A stretch of DNA of 64,000 nucleotides, from positions 620,001 to 684,000 of the forward strand of contig JACKOB010000004.1 in NCBI GenBank assembly GCA_024234575.1, written 5' to 3'. Below the pieces are notes generated by a model that did not search any database, had not been told where the DNA came from, and worked only from the letters and a program-made list of their open reading frames with translations. Both the position numbers and the translations under genes were made by a program. Position 1 is the first letter of the stretch; each line of letters begins with the position of its first letter. The stretch comes from Hahellaceae bacterium (GTDB taxonomy: Bacteria > Pseudomonadota > Gammaproteobacteria > Pseudomonadales > Oleiphilaceae). Positions 25,442-35,121 of this stretch are shown piece by piece.

Positions 25442-25921
25442 CTAAGGCATGCTGCCAATAACGATTTTAGGCAGTATTGGTTTCTCTAAAGTGATTTTTT
25501 CGGTTGGGGCAATAACCTTAGCCTCTCCCGTTACTACCTGTTCACCTCTTTGATTAATGACTTCGCAGTTGAGAATAACGCGGTTGCGTTCTTCTTTGCG
25601 GGCAACAGTTAAGGTGACAGTTAAGGTATCGTCTAATTTTACCGGGCGCTTAAAGTTGAGTTGCTGCTCAAGATAAATTGTCCCAGGACCGGGAATAACC
25701 GTTGCCAAAGCGGCGGAAATTAACGCGCCTGACCACATTCCATGTGCAATTCGTTCTTTGAACATGGTTTTACTGGCGTACTCTTTATCTAAATGTACAG
25801 GGTTTACATCGCCAGAAACTGCTGCAAACAGCACCAGTTCGTTTTCTGTCAGCGTGCGCGTATAAGTTGCAGAGTCGCCTACTTGCAGTTCGTCGTAAGT
25901 GATATTTTCTAATGCTTCCAT
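25442..25921 (-). CDS. MaoC-like (R)-specific enoyl-CoA hydratase, PhaJ type
   Basis: A 159-residue hot-dog protein of the MaoC/hydratase-2 family. The catalytic segment is SGDVNPVHLD (Asp about 43, His about 48) followed by RIAHGMWSGALISAAL, typical of PhaJ-like (R)-enoyl-CoA hydratases that divert beta-oxidation intermediates to (R)-3-hydroxyacyl-CoA for polyhydroxyalkanoate synthesis. The start is ATG 25921 with a GAGGGA site; the open frame continues 12 codons upstream without one. No PHA synthase is in the window, so the pathway is inferred. A role as a general acyl-CoA dehydratase is possible. Confidence 0.85.
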   Translation of the reverse strand: MEALENITYDELQVGDSATYTRTLTENELVLFAAVSGDVNPVHLDKEYASKTMFKERIAHGMWSGALISAALATVIPGPGTIYLEQQLNFKRPVKLDDTLTVTLTVARKEERNRVILNCEVINQRGEQVVTGEAKVIAPTEKITLEKPILPKIVIGSMP

Positions 25922-26113
25922 CGTTTCCCTCAATGTAGTGGTGCGTAATTGATCCACCCGAAGTAAAAATATACTGCTTAAAATATCGTAATATTAGATA
26001 GTTACAACTTCTTTACTGTAACCGTCTGTACAATTAGCTTTGTATCACATCTTTAATTACAAGCACACAAAACAGGGTTATTTATTTCAGTTACGCTTGC
26101 TTAAAGCGCAGCT

Positions 26114-27040
26114 TTAGTCGAGGCGGTGATTTAACCAGGCAACAATGTCACTGATAACCTCGCTGGAATTCGTCTCATTCAACATTTCATGGCGCCCGCC
26201 AGGGTAAAGTCTGAGGCTGACATCATGATGTGAGGAGGCGATAAAGCGTTGCGCTAACATACCAACTCCCTTGCCGTACTGGCCAACCGGATCGGTGTCA
26301 CCCGCGAAAAAATAAATCGGTAACTTGTGTTCGATGGCATCGAAACTTGCTTTGGTAGATATACTGATAAGCCCCTGAACAAGATCTTCCCACAACTTAT
26401 TTGTGCAGAAGAACCCCGATAGAGGGTCTGCAATGTACTTATCAACTTCGGTTGGATCTTTGCTTAACCAGTCGAACTTCGTTCGCGGGGGATCAAAAGG
26501 TTTATTAAACGAGCCGAAGGTTAGGAACTCCAGCACAGGGCTTCTGCCAGTAGCTCCTTGACGCACTATCTCTGCCCTAATTACAGGTTTGAGTGCCCGG
26601 TATTTGGCTGGGTGGTCGAAGTTCGACCCCGAGATAATAACACCATTTAAGTGGCTGACCGGGTGTCTGAGATATGCCATGGTAATAAAACTGCCCATGC
26701 TGTGACCGAGCAAAAATTTGGGTAAATCTGGATGTTCAGAAATAATGTGTTTTTGCACTACGCTGAAGTCGCTAACAACTTTTTGCCAGCCGTCGTTGTC
26801 AGCGTAATGTCCCAGGATACCTGAAGCACTATGGCCATGGCCGCGATGATCATGGGCATAAACCAGAAATCCCTTTTGGTTAAGTGCTCGTGCTGTGGCT
26901 GCATATCGCTCTGAATGCTCTGCCATGCCATGTGAAATATGGATGACGCCTTTAATTTTAACTTTTGCAGCGGGTTGCCAATGCCGAACAAAGATATTGT
27001 GATGATCTTCAGCAACCAGGGTAAATGTGTTTTCCTTCAT
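26114..27040 (-). CDS. Monoacylglycerol lipase-like alpha/beta hydrolase
   Basis: A 308-residue cytoplasmic hydrolase of the 'serine aminopeptidase S33' / monoacylglycerol lipase family. The oxyanion motif is ISHGMAEHSERY (about 33-44), the nucleophile elbow LLGHSMGSF (Ser about 115), the acid is probably Asp in AGDTDPVG (about 250), and the base His in YPGGRHEMLNE (about 282). HGMAEHSERY is characteristic of monoglyceride lipases. No signal peptide is seen. It lies upstream of the PhaJ-like gene on the same strand (192-bp gap) and divergent from fadD, consistent with a lipid-use locus. Confidence 0.88.
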   Translation of the reverse strand: MKENTFTLVAEDHHNIFVRHWQPAAKVKIKGVIHISHGMAEHSERYAATARALNQKGFLVYAHDHRGHGHSASGILGHYADNDGWQKVVSDFSVVQKHIISEHPDLPKFLLGHSMGSFITMAYLRHPVSHLNGVIISGSNFDHPAKYRALKPVIRAEIVRQGATGRSPVLEFLTFGSFNKPFDPPRTKFDWLSKDPTEVDKYIADPLSGFFCTNKLWEDLVQGLISISTKASFDAIEHKLPIYFFAGDTDPVGQYGKGVGMLAQRFIASSHHDVSLRLYPGGRHEMLNETNSSEVISDIVAWLNHRLD

Positions 27041-27588
27041 GAATTATCGATACCAGTTGAAGTGAATCGAGCGTCTGGGGCAGCATTGTCTATTTGTAGA
27101 GCCAATGTAATGCACGTCAGTCATTTTCAAATGTGAATATATATGTTCGTAGTCGAATATTCCGATAAAGATTTCACAATTGCGAACGTGATAATTAAAC
27201 AAATTGATCAAAAATACCAGCTAACATGCGGATAAGAATGTAAATGACCTGAGGTATTCTGAGATGTTTAGCGTCGTCATACTGCAATTGGGCTGTTAAT
27301 GGGTGTGTAAAAAGACGAAAAAGAAGTATTATTTTGACGTATAAGAATTTTTTAAACGATTGATGTACTATTACGGCAAGAAAATACGAGCAAGAAAGGG
27401 CACACTACTAACGTTTACAAGAGTGTTTTTGCCAGAGCGTTGTCAGTTGTGTCGTTATTCGCCAAGTGCATCAAGAATGCTTGCCGGTGGAACTTCCTTC
27501 CACATTGGTCACATTAGACGAAATCAAAAAACAGCAGTTTCAGATAACTATTTTAAGTAAAAAGAGGCAGAGTATGGGAGAGGCATTA
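27041..27588. other. 548-bp divergent intergenic region upstream of fadD
   Basis: An AT-rich divergent control region between the lipase-like gene and fadD. The frame of fadD stays open back to 27466 but shows no family similarity there. TTGACG at 27334-27339 lacks a convincing -10. I see no clear hairpin or operator; a FadR/PsrA-type operator search would be the relevant test. Confidence 0.45.
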
Positions 27589-29286
27589 ATGTCCGAATCG
27601 GAAATCAGAAATTTTTTTCGAGATAAATATCCAGCAGGTGTGCCTGCAGAAGTGGACACGTCGGCATATAAGACGATTGTTGATGTTTTTGAGAAGTCTT
27701 GCCGCCGCTTTGCGTCAAAGCCTGCATTTACCAGTATTGGTGTGACAATTACTTATGCTGAGTTAGACAAACTCTCTAAAGACTTTGCAGCATATTTGCA
27801 GAATAAAACCAGCCTTAAGCCGGGTGATCGAATCGCCATTCAATTACCAAACCTCACGCAGTATCCGGTGGTAGTATTTGGCGCGATGCGTGCCGGACTT
27901 ATTGTCGTAAATACAAACCCGCTTTATACGGCCCGCGAACTTGAGCACCAGTTTAATGATTCGGGTGCAAAAGCCTTGGTCGTGCTGGCCAACATGGCAA
28001 GCATTGCCCAAGAAGTTTTGCCACACACTGGGGTAGAGCATGTTATCGTCACTGAATTAGCAGACATGCATGCGCCGATTAAACGCACCATTATGAATGC
28101 CGCTGTTAAACACATTAAAAAAATGGTTCCAGCCTACAGCATTCCTAATGCTGTACCCTTTACCAAAGCCATGAAATCAGGTGCGCGTTATACGTTTAAA
28201 CCTGTTGAGTGTAAGTCCGAAGATATTGCAGTGCTGCAATATACAGGTGGCACGACGGGGGTCGCCAAGGGTGCGATGCTTACCCATGCTAACCTTGTAG
28301 CAAATTTGTTGCAGGTTAAACCAATACTGTTAGCAAAATTAGGTGAAGGGCAGGAGATCTGTATTGCGCCTTTACCGCTGTACCACATTTACTCGTTTAC
28401 GCTTAATTGTGGAATTATGGTTGAGACGGGTAATCACAGTATTTTGATACCCAATCCAAGAGACATTCCCGGGTTTGTGAAAGAGCTTAAAAATTGGAAG
28501 TTTACGGCGTTTCTGGGCTTAAACACACTCTTCGTTGCACTCTGTAATAACGAAGAGTTCCAGGATCTTGATTTCAGCTCACTTAAAATTACCGCATCTG
28601 GTGGTATGGCGCTTACTTCAGATACGGCGAAGATGTGGAAGACGGTAACCGGATGTGACGTCGCAGAAGGTTATGGCATGACTGAAACATCGCCGGTGGT
28701 GTCAATTAACCCTATGAATGCCATTCAGATTGGTACGATCGGGTTGCCGATTCCTTCCACGCTCATTAAAAATATTGATGATAATGGCAAGGACTTACCC
28801 CTTGGCGAACCAGGCGAGCTTTGTGTGAAAGGTCCACAGGTGATGAAGGGTTACTGGCAGCGTCCTGATGAAACCGCGAAAACCATCAATGCAGATGGCT
28901 GGATTATGACAGGTGATGTCGCCGTTATTCAGGATGATGGCTACGTACGCATTGTAGATCGCAAAAAAGATATGATTCTTGTCTCTGGGTTTAACGTCTA
29001 TCCCAATGAAATTGAAGATGTTATTACCAGCCATCCGGATGTTGTGGAGTGTGCGGCGGTAGGTATTCCGGATCTTAAAAGTGGTGAGGCCGTGAAGGTT
29101 TATGCAGTGCGGTCGAACCCTAATTTAAAAGAGTCAGATGTGAAAGAGTTTTGCCGTGAGCGCTTGACTGCCTATAAAGTTCCCAAGTCTATTGAATTCC
29201 GCGAGGAACTGCCCAAAACCAACGTTGGCAAAATTCTACGCCGTGAATTACGTGATGAAGAAATGAAAAAGTCAGGAAAGGCTTAG
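27589..29286 (+). CDS. fadD: Long-chain-fatty-acid--CoA ligase FadD
   Basis: FadD activates long-chain fatty acids to acyl-CoA (ATP to AMP), coupling uptake to beta-oxidation. The 565-residue sequence aligns end to end with E. coli FadD as I recall it. The P-loop-like motif is YTGGTTGVAKGAMLTH (about 213-228), the linker and second adenylate motif include EGYGMTETSPVVS (about 360), the hinge motif is DRKKDMILVSGFNVYPNEIE (about 452-471), and the C-terminal catalytic Lys is in KTNVGKILRRELRDE. I chose ATG 27589 because GGGAGAGG lies 5-6 bp upstream; ATG 27574 and longer forms are alternatives. A strong terminator follows. Confidence 0.97.
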   Translation: MSESEIRNFFRDKYPAGVPAEVDTSAYKTIVDVFEKSCRRFASKPAFTSIGVTITYAELDKLSKDFAAYLQNKTSLKPGDRIAIQLPNLTQYPVVVFGAMRAGLIVVNTNPLYTARELEHQFNDSGAKALVVLANMASIAQEVLPHTGVEHVIVTELADMHAPIKRTIMNAAVKHIKKMVPAYSIPNAVPFTKAMKSGARYTFKPVECKSEDIAVLQYTGGTTGVAKGAMLTHANLVANLLQVKPILLAKLGEGQEICIAPLPLYHIYSFTLNCGIMVETGNHSILIPNPRDIPGFVKELKNWKFTAFLGLNTLFVALCNNEEFQDLDFSSLKITASGGMALTSDTAKMWKTVTGCDVAEGYGMTETSPVVSINPMNAIQIGTIGLPIPSTLIKNIDDNGKDLPLGEPGELCVKGPQVMKGYWQRPDETAKTINADGWIMTGDVAVIQDDGYVRIVDRKKDMILVSGFNVYPNEIEDVITSHPDVVECAAVGIPDLKSGEAVKVYAVRSNPNLKESDVKEFCRERLTAYKVPKSIEFREELPKTNVGKILRRELRDEEMKKSGKA

Positions 29287-29313
29287 TTTTCACTCGTCTT
29301 TCGTTATAATCAG

Positions 29314-29341
29314 GGCGCTGAGTATTCAGCGCCTTTTTTTT
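29314..29341 (+). terminator. Intrinsic terminator of fadD
   Basis: GGCGCTGA (29314-29321) pairs perfectly with TCAGCGCC (29326-29333) over a 4-nt loop, followed by eight T. It is 28 bp past the fadD stop. Confidence 0.92.
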
Positions 29342-29390
29342 CAGTCCACAAACCTGATTCTATTTAGCTACGGAACAAGATTGCCTCTCT

Positions 29391-32300
29391 ATGGAAATTG
29401 CCAGCGTTTCTCGTGAAAATCTTAGAAAAAAAATAAAAACTTGCCAGAGTCGTGATCAATATAATCTGGATAAGTTGATAAATAATTATTTCAAGAAACA
29501 GACGACAACTACCGCAGATAACCCAGGGAAATCATCGTGCTTATCCAACGACTCCCTCGCTGCATTGCTTACTGAAATTGACCGTTCATGTGAAAAAACC
29601 GAGCAGCGTCTCAAACTGATTCCAGCGATCAGCTTCCCAGAGTCTTTGCCAGTGGCAGAGAAGGCAAAAGAAATAGCGCAACTGATTCAGCACAATCAAG
29701 TTGTCGTCATTGCCGGTGAAACAGGTTCGGGGAAAACAACCCAGTTACCTAAAATTTGTATGCAATTAGGGTTAGGGGCTCGTGGACTGATCGGTCATAC
29801 CCAGCCAAGACGTTTGGCGGCAAGGTCGGTCGCGCAGCGGATTGCTGAAGAATGTCAAACCAAGTTAGGCGAGTTGATTGGTTACCAGGTGCGTTTTACT
29901 GACTTAGTGTCTGATGCTTCCTTGGTTAAGGTCATGACGGACGGCATACTGTTGGCCGAAATTAAGAACGACCCTTACTTAAGACGCTACGAAACCATCA
30001 TTATTGATGAAGCCCATGAGCGCAGTCTTAATATTGACTTTTTGCTTGGCTATTTACGAACACTGTTGCCCAAACGGCCTGACCTTAAGTTACTGATCAC
30101 ATCGGCAACGATAGATGTTGAAAAGTTTTCCGAGTTTTTTAATAACGCCCCGATTATTTCCGTGTCTGGCCGTACTTACCCGGTCACAATTGAGTACCGC
30201 CCCGCCGATATACTCGCAGAGCAAGACGAAGATCTCACGCTTTACGAATCTATAGGCCGGGTTGTTGAAGAAATTATTGCCACCGAAAAAGGTTCAGCAA
30301 GCGTCTTGGGCGATGTGTTGGTATTTCTTAGTGGCGAACGTGAAATCAGAGATGCCGCTAAATACCTGAAAGATTTGGCATTGCCCCATACTGAGGTATT
30401 ACCTCTGTATGCCAGACTTACCGCCAATGAACAAAATCGAATTTTTCAGCCCCACCGCGGCAGGCGTATTGTGTTGTCTACAAACGTTGCTGAAACTTCG
30501 ATTACGGTACCCGGTATTCATTATGTTATTGATACGGGTGTAGCAAGAATAAGCCGTTACAGCTATCGCTCGAAAGTACAACGCTTACCCGTAGAGGCCG
30601 TATCACAGGCCAGTGCCAATCAACGTGCCGGACGTTGCGGGCGCGTCGCAGAAGGCACATGCTATCGTTTGTACTCCGAAGATGACTTCCTTGGCAGGCC
30701 CGAGTTTACTGACCCGGAAATAACTCGAACCAATCTTGCTTCAGTCATTTTACAAATGGCCGCGCTTCGGTTGGGTGATATCCGACGATTTCCATTCTTG
30801 CAGCCACCAGACAGCCGTTTAGTAAATGATGGTTATAAGCTTTTAATAGAGCTGGGTGCCGTTGACGGTCGTCGCCAGCTAACAAAACTAGGTCGCACAT
30901 TATCGAACATCCCCGCCGACCCCAGGCTGGCGCGAATGGTTATTGAGGCGGGCCGTGAAAACTCGCTGCGGGAAGTGTTGATTATCATCAGCGCCTTGGC
31001 ATCGCAAGACCCTCGAGACAAACCGCAAGATAAACAACAGGCTGCAGATCAGGCGCATCAGCAATTTGTAAGCAAAGAGTCAGATTTCATATCGTTTGTT
31101 AACCTCTGGGAAATTTATGAGGTGCAAAGACAAGAACTTTCCACCAGCCAGTTAAGAAAGTATTGTCAGAAGAACTTTTTATCCTATATGCGCATGCGTG
31201 AATGGCGTGACATACACCGACAATTGCACCTTGTTGTCAAACAGCTTGGGTTAAAGGAGAACACCGCTGCCGCCTCGTATGAGCAAATCCACAAGTCTTT
31301 GTTGTCTGGCCTGCTAGGAAATGTCGGAGAAAAAAACGAAAACAATGCCTACAGAGGCACGAGGGGGCGAATCTTTTATCCATTTCCGGGTTCGGCGTTG
31401 TTTAAGAAAGGACCGAAGTGGCTTGTTGCAGCCGAGCTGGTAGAGACTTCTAAAATATATGGTCGGGTGATGGCAAAAATCGAGCCCGAGTGGATTGAGC
31501 CGTTGGCCAGTCAAGTCGTTAAATATCAGCATTACGAGCCCCACTGGGAAGAAAAACGCGGGCAAGTAACAGGCTATGAAGAAGTTAAACTCTATGGCCT
31601 AACGATTATTCCCAAGCGAAAAGTCAATTACGCGAAGATTGATCCTAAGTTATGCCGGGAAATTTTAATTAGGCACGCCCTGGTATATGGAGAGATCAAA
31701 ACCGGTTGCCCTTTCTATGCGAAAAACCAGGAACGTATCGCCGACGTGGTTGGTATGGAAGACAAGTTTCGTCGCAAGGATTTACTGGTTGATGAAGAAA
31801 CATTGTTTAGTTATTACGATGCAAGAATACCTGAGGGGATTGTCAGCCGCACGCACTTTGAAACCTGGTGGAAGTCTCTAACGCCGCAGCAGTTGGATGC
31901 CATGGTCATGCGGCCCGAAGATGTAATGCGTGATGCCTCTATCGAGTACGACGAAACGCTTTTTCCGCCCAGGTTGGAATTAGGTACGATTCGCTACCGG
32001 TTAGATTATCACTTTGCCCCAGGTCAGGCGGATGATGGTGTAACGCTTATCACGCCGCTGGCGGCACTTAAACAAATATCAGCCGAGAGTGTTGACTGGC
32101 TGGTTCCCGGACTCGTTAAAGAGAAGTGTACACAGCTGATTAAGGCTCTACCCAAGCAATACCGCAAGAATTTTGTACCGGTGCCAGCCTATGTCGAGAA
32201 AATATTGCCAAAATTAACACAGAGCAATGGCGCCTTAATCCCGCAGATCGCGCAGCAGCTCTATTTTCTAAGTGGCATAAGAATTCCTCTTGAAGTGTGG

Positions 32301-33338
32301 GATGCAGAAAAGGTCGACGCGCACTTAAAAATGAATGTGCGCGTGGTAAACGAAAAGCAGGAAACCCTCTTCGAGAGTAGAAACCTTGATGAGATTCTTG
32401 AGAAGTTTGGCGACGAAGATCTACAGCAGGCGGCGATAGAAACAGCGGCGACTGAGTGGTCCATCAAAGACTTAACCGACTGGTCATTTGCATCGCTACC
32501 TGAGGCAGTAATCAGTAAGCAGATGGGAATGGATGTGCAGATGTATCCGTTTCTGCAGGATGAACGCACGCATGTGTCCATGTCTGTTTCAACGGATAAA
32601 CCCTTTGCTGCAGAGCAATCAATCAAGGGGGTAGCCCGACTTATCTCGTTTCGGTTGCAAACGCAACTTGAACACATAAAGCGGACCTTAAAAAATATTA
32701 AACAAACGGCCCTGCTTTATGCGCCAGTCGGTAAGGCGGCGCAACTGGAAGACGACTTTCTATTAGCGTTGGTTAAAAACCATTTTTTAAGTGATCAGTT
32801 GCCCCGCAATAAACGGGAATTTGAAGAGACAATAGAACGCCATCGCGCGACTTTGTTTGATGCGGCTGTTGCTTTCGATGAGTTGATTTATGCCATTTTT
32901 AAACACTGGCATGACTCGATGAAACGATTGAAAAAGAAAAACATCAATTTGCAATTAGCCGCCTACATGGCGGAAGTAAAGTCTCAGCTAGATCAATTAG
33001 TTTTTCCGGGTTTCATGGTTGATACGCCAGCGTACTGGCTTGCAGAATTTCCCCGTTATCTAGAAGCCGTGAGTATCAGGTTAGAGAAAATGCCAAGGGA
33101 TATGGCAAGAGAGCGCATGTTTTCTTTGCTGATCAAAAACTGGTGGGATCAATATGCATCTACCGCACAAAGCAACCGAAAAAAAGGAAAAAGTAATCCG
33201 GAGCTTGTGACCTATCGCTGGATGCTGGAAGAATTCCGCGTCAGTTGGTTTGCCCAGCAGCTTGGTACGAAAATGACTGTTTCCGAGAAGCGCATTGATA
33301 AGCAATGGCAAATGGTGCAACAGGCTCAGTTTGGGTGA
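29391..33338 (+). CDS. hrpA: ATP-dependent RNA helicase HrpA
   Basis: A 1315-residue DEAH-box helicase, standard HrpA length. HrpA is implicated in mRNA processing and rescue of stalled ribosomes. Walker A is GETGSGKTTQ (about 111-120), the DEAH box is at about 205-208, motif III is SAT, and motif VI is QRAGRCGRV (about 412-420). Helicase-associated and OB-fold regions (about 480-760) and the long HrpA-specific C-terminal domain (to 1315) follow. The N-terminal 80 residues are less conserved. The first ATG (29391) is used although the ribosome site is weak. It stands alone between the fadD terminator and the KASIII-like gene. Confidence 0.96.
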   Translation: MEIASVSRENLRKKIKTCQSRDQYNLDKLINNYFKKQTTTTADNPGKSSCLSNDSLAALLTEIDRSCEKTEQRLKLIPAISFPESLPVAEKAKEIAQLIQHNQVVVIAGETGSGKTTQLPKICMQLGLGARGLIGHTQPRRLAARSVAQRIAEECQTKLGELIGYQVRFTDLVSDASLVKVMTDGILLAEIKNDPYLRRYETIIIDEAHERSLNIDFLLGYLRTLLPKRPDLKLLITSATIDVEKFSEFFNNAPIISVSGRTYPVTIEYRPADILAEQDEDLTLYESIGRVVEEIIATEKGSASVLGDVLVFLSGEREIRDAAKYLKDLALPHTEVLPLYARLTANEQNRIFQPHRGRRIVLSTNVAETSITVPGIHYVIDTGVARISRYSYRSKVQRLPVEAVSQASANQRAGRCGRVAEGTCYRLYSEDDFLGRPEFTDPEITRTNLASVILQMAALRLGDIRRFPFLQPPDSRLVNDGYKLLIELGAVDGRRQLTKLGRTLSNIPADPRLARMVIEAGRENSLREVLIIISALASQDPRDKPQDKQQAADQAHQQFVSKESDFISFVNLWEIYEVQRQELSTSQLRKYCQKNFLSYMRMREWRDIHRQLHLVVKQLGLKENTAAASYEQIHKSLLSGLLGNVGEKNENNAYRGTRGRIFYPFPGSALFKKGPKWLVAAELVETSKIYGRVMAKIEPEWIEPLASQVVKYQHYEPHWEEKRGQVTGYEEVKLYGLTIIPKRKVNYAKIDPKLCREILIRHALVYGEIKTGCPFYAKNQERIADVVGMEDKFRRKDLLVDEETLFSYYDARIPEGIVSRTHFETWWKSLTPQQLDAMVMRPEDVMRDASIEYDETLFPPRLELGTIRYRLDYHFAPGQADDGVTLITPLAALKQISAESVDWLVPGLVKEKCTQLIKALPKQYRKNFVPVPAYVEKILPKLTQSNGALIPQIAQQLYFLSGIRIPLEVWDAEKVDAHLKMNVRVVNEKQETLFESRNLDEILEKFGDEDLQQAAIETAATEWSIKDLTDWSFASLPEAVISKQMGMDVQMYPFLQDERTHVSMSVSTDKPFAAEQSIKGVARLISFRLQTQLEHIKRTLKNIKQTALLYAPVGKAAQLEDDFLLALVKNHFLSDQLPRNKREFEETIERHRATLFDAAVAFDELIYAIFKHWHDSMKRLKKKNINLQLAAYMAEVKSQLDQLVFPGFMVDTPAYWLAEFPRYLEAVSIRLEKMPRDMARERMFSLLIKNWWDQYASTAQSNRKKGKSNPELVTYRWMLEEFRVSWFAQQLGTKMTVSEKRIDKQWQMVQQAQFG

Positions 33339-33424
33339 CTAGCGAAAACCAGACCCCGGTGTTAGGATTGTCCAATTAAATCAGTCGGATTAACAAAAGA
33401 CGAAATATTTTTCTGGAGAAAAAA

Positions 33425-34546
33425 GTGACAAAAGCGGTATTGAGCGGGTCAGGATTGTTTACACCAGCAAATGCGATCAGTAACGACGAGTTAGTCGAAG
33501 CATTTAATCAATGGGTTCGAGACACGAATACCGCTAATGCAAACGCGATTGAACGGGGCGAATGTGAACCGCTGCAAGAATCATCCAGTGCCTTCATTGA
33601 AAAAGCCTCCGGTATTAAAAGCCGTTTCGTTATCGACAAGAAGGGCATTCTCGACCCTGAAAGAATGGCACCATTCATTGCAGAGCGGAGTGATGACGAA
33701 CCAGGTATTCAGTGTGAAATGGCGATAGCAGCCGCAACGGAAGCCTTAGCGCAGGCAAAGCGAACTGCCGCCGATGTAGATTTTGTTATTGTGGCCTGCT
33801 CCAATTTGCAGCGCGCCTATCCGGCTGTTTCTGTTGAAGTGCAAAATGCACTGGGTATAGAAGGCTTTGCCTATGATATGAACGTCGCCTGTTCGTCAGC
33901 CACGTTTGGTCTGCAAGCGGCTGTCAATGCCGTTGAAAACGGCTCAGCCCGTGCGGTACTGGTTATTAATCCCGAAATTTGTACCGCACATTTAAATTTT
34001 AGAGACCGGGACAGCCATTTTATATTTGGTGATGCCTGTACTGCCATGTTGGTAGAGAGGGCAGATCTCGCTGAAAAAGATAATGCTTTTGAAGTTATCG
34101 GTACGCTATTAAAAACACGATTTTCAAATAACATCCGCAATAATTTTGGTTTTCTAAACCGCTGCGACGAAAGCGGCATTGGTAATAAAGACAAACTGTT
34201 TGTGCAGCAGGGTCGAAAAGTATTTAAAGAAGTCGTGCCTATGGTTTCGCAAATGATTTCAGAACATATTGAAACGCACGGTATAGTCGCAGAAGACATT
34301 AAAAGGCTCTGGTTACACCAGGCTAACCTTAGTATGAATCAGCTAATTGCTAAAAAAGTACTTGGCAGGGAGGCGGATGAAGCTATCGCACCGGTTATTC
34401 TTGATAAGTATGCCAACACCAGTTCGGCGGGCTCGGTTATCGCGTTTCACCAGACGAAAGCAGATTTTAAGGCCGGGGACATCGGGATACTATGCTCTTT
34501 CGGGGCCGGCTATTCTGCCGGCTCAGTCATATTGCGCAAATTATAA
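33425..34546 (+). CDS. Beta-ketoacyl-ACP synthase III-like enzyme (PA3286 type)
   Basis: A 373-residue thiolase-fold condensing enzyme longer than E. coli FabH (317). The catalytic Cys is in NVACSSATFG (about residue 157), His in RLWLHQANLSMNQ (about 300), and Asn in YANTSSAGSV (about 330). The long N-terminal part (NQWVRDTNTANANAIERGE) is characteristic of the P. aeruginosa PA3286 group, reported to condense medium-chain acyl-CoA from beta-oxidation with malonyl-ACP, feeding it back into fatty-acid synthesis. The start is GTG 33425 with a GGAG site 6-7 bp upstream. Its last 37 bp overlap the convergent thioesterase gene. Confidence 0.88.
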   Translation: MTKAVLSGSGLFTPANAISNDELVEAFNQWVRDTNTANANAIERGECEPLQESSSAFIEKASGIKSRFVIDKKGILDPERMAPFIAERSDDEPGIQCEMAIAAATEALAQAKRTAADVDFVIVACSNLQRAYPAVSVEVQNALGIEGFAYDMNVACSSATFGLQAAVNAVENGSARAVLVINPEICTAHLNFRDRDSHFIFGDACTAMLVERADLAEKDNAFEVIGTLLKTRFSNNIRNNFGFLNRCDESGIGNKDKLFVQQGRKVFKEVVPMVSQMISEHIETHGIVAEDIKRLWLHQANLSMNQLIAKKVLGREADEAIAPVILDKYANTSSAGSVIAFHQTKADFKAGDIGILCSFGAGYSAGSVILRKL

Positions 34547-34953
34547 CGGTTAGCTATTTCTTCACGAATGCGGTGGTGAAGGGGAATTGATTTTTTTGAT
34601 GCGTGTTCGTACCACACCACAAGCGCATCGACAGTGCAGTAAAGTTCTCCGTTGCTGGCATCAACTATTTCATGTTGCATGGGGAGACTAGAGTTGCCTG
34701 GTGTAAGGGCATAGGTTTTAATCGTGATGTTAGTGGGGTAATTAAGTTCGCGGTGGAATGTCGCGCCTGTTTTAAGCAATATTGGTCCTTCGCCTTTGCC
34801 GTCAACAGCGAAACCAATTGAGTTAAACCAGCAGACGCGTGCTTCCTCAATATAGCGGAAGAAAACAGTATTGTTGATATGACCATATTTATCCTGGTCA
34901 CCCCACCGGGTAGCCATTGTTATTTCGGCCAGCAGTGTTTTTTTGGTATCCAT
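34510..34953 (-). CDS. Acyl-CoA thioesterase, 4HBT hot-dog family
   Basis: A 147-residue single-domain hot-dog thioesterase of the 4-hydroxybenzoyl-CoA/YbgC type. The signature RWGDQDKYGHINNTVFFRYI (about 16-35) contains the catalytic Asp and the GHxNN motif. It probably hydrolyses acyl-CoA; chain length is unknown. The gene converges on and overlaps the 3' end of the KASIII-like gene by 37 bp, so each transcript carries antisense to the other. It is divergent from mlaA; I recall a thioesterase next to vacJ/mlaA in pseudomonads as well. Confidence 0.9.
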   Translation of the reverse strand: MDTKKTLLAEITMATRWGDQDKYGHINNTVFFRYIEEARVCWFNSIGFAVDGKGEGPILLKTGATFHRELNYPTNITIKTYALTPGNSSLPMQHEIVDASNGELYCTVDALVVWYEHASKKSIPLHHRIREEIANRYNLRNMTEPAE

Positions 34954-34994
34954 AGTGTGCCTGATAAGTTGTGTGTAGATTAAGACAAAGGAAC

Positions 34995-35031
34995 CTCTGA
35001 TTAATCCGCCAGTGCTGGCAATTAATCAGAG
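34995..35031. repeat. Long perfect inverted repeat between thioesterase gene and mlaA
   Basis: CTCTGATTAAT (34995-35005) pairs perfectly with ATTAATCAGAG (35021-35031); GCCAG (35008-35012) pairs with CTGGC (35015-35019) inside. There is no T-run on either strand. It lies in a divergent promoter gap, so it could be an operator, a small repeat element, or an RNA hairpin. Confidence 0.6.
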
Positions 35032-35079
35032 ATACCAACATTATTGAAGCCTATTGATAATTATAGGTATATTTACAGG

Positions 35080-35103
35080 CATCGCTGGGTAAGCGATGTT
35101 TTT
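35080..35103 (+). terminator. Terminator-like hairpin in the mlaA leader
   Basis: CATCGCT (35080-35086) pairs with AGCGATG (35092-35098) and is followed by TTTTT, only 18 bp before the mlaA ATG. No plus-strand gene lies just upstream, so it could block read-through from the KASIII-like gene or attenuate mlaA. Confidence 0.55.
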
Positions 35104-35121
35104 CGTTAAGACTAAGGGATT

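Noticed and set aside
27360..27560. 66-residue frame in the fadD upstream region
   Set aside because: No ribosome site or family resemblance, and it overlaps the fadD control region.
29305..29310. Perfect TATAAT between fadD and hrpA
   Set aside because: No matching -35 at 16-18 bp, and transcription from it would run straight into the fadD terminator hairpin.
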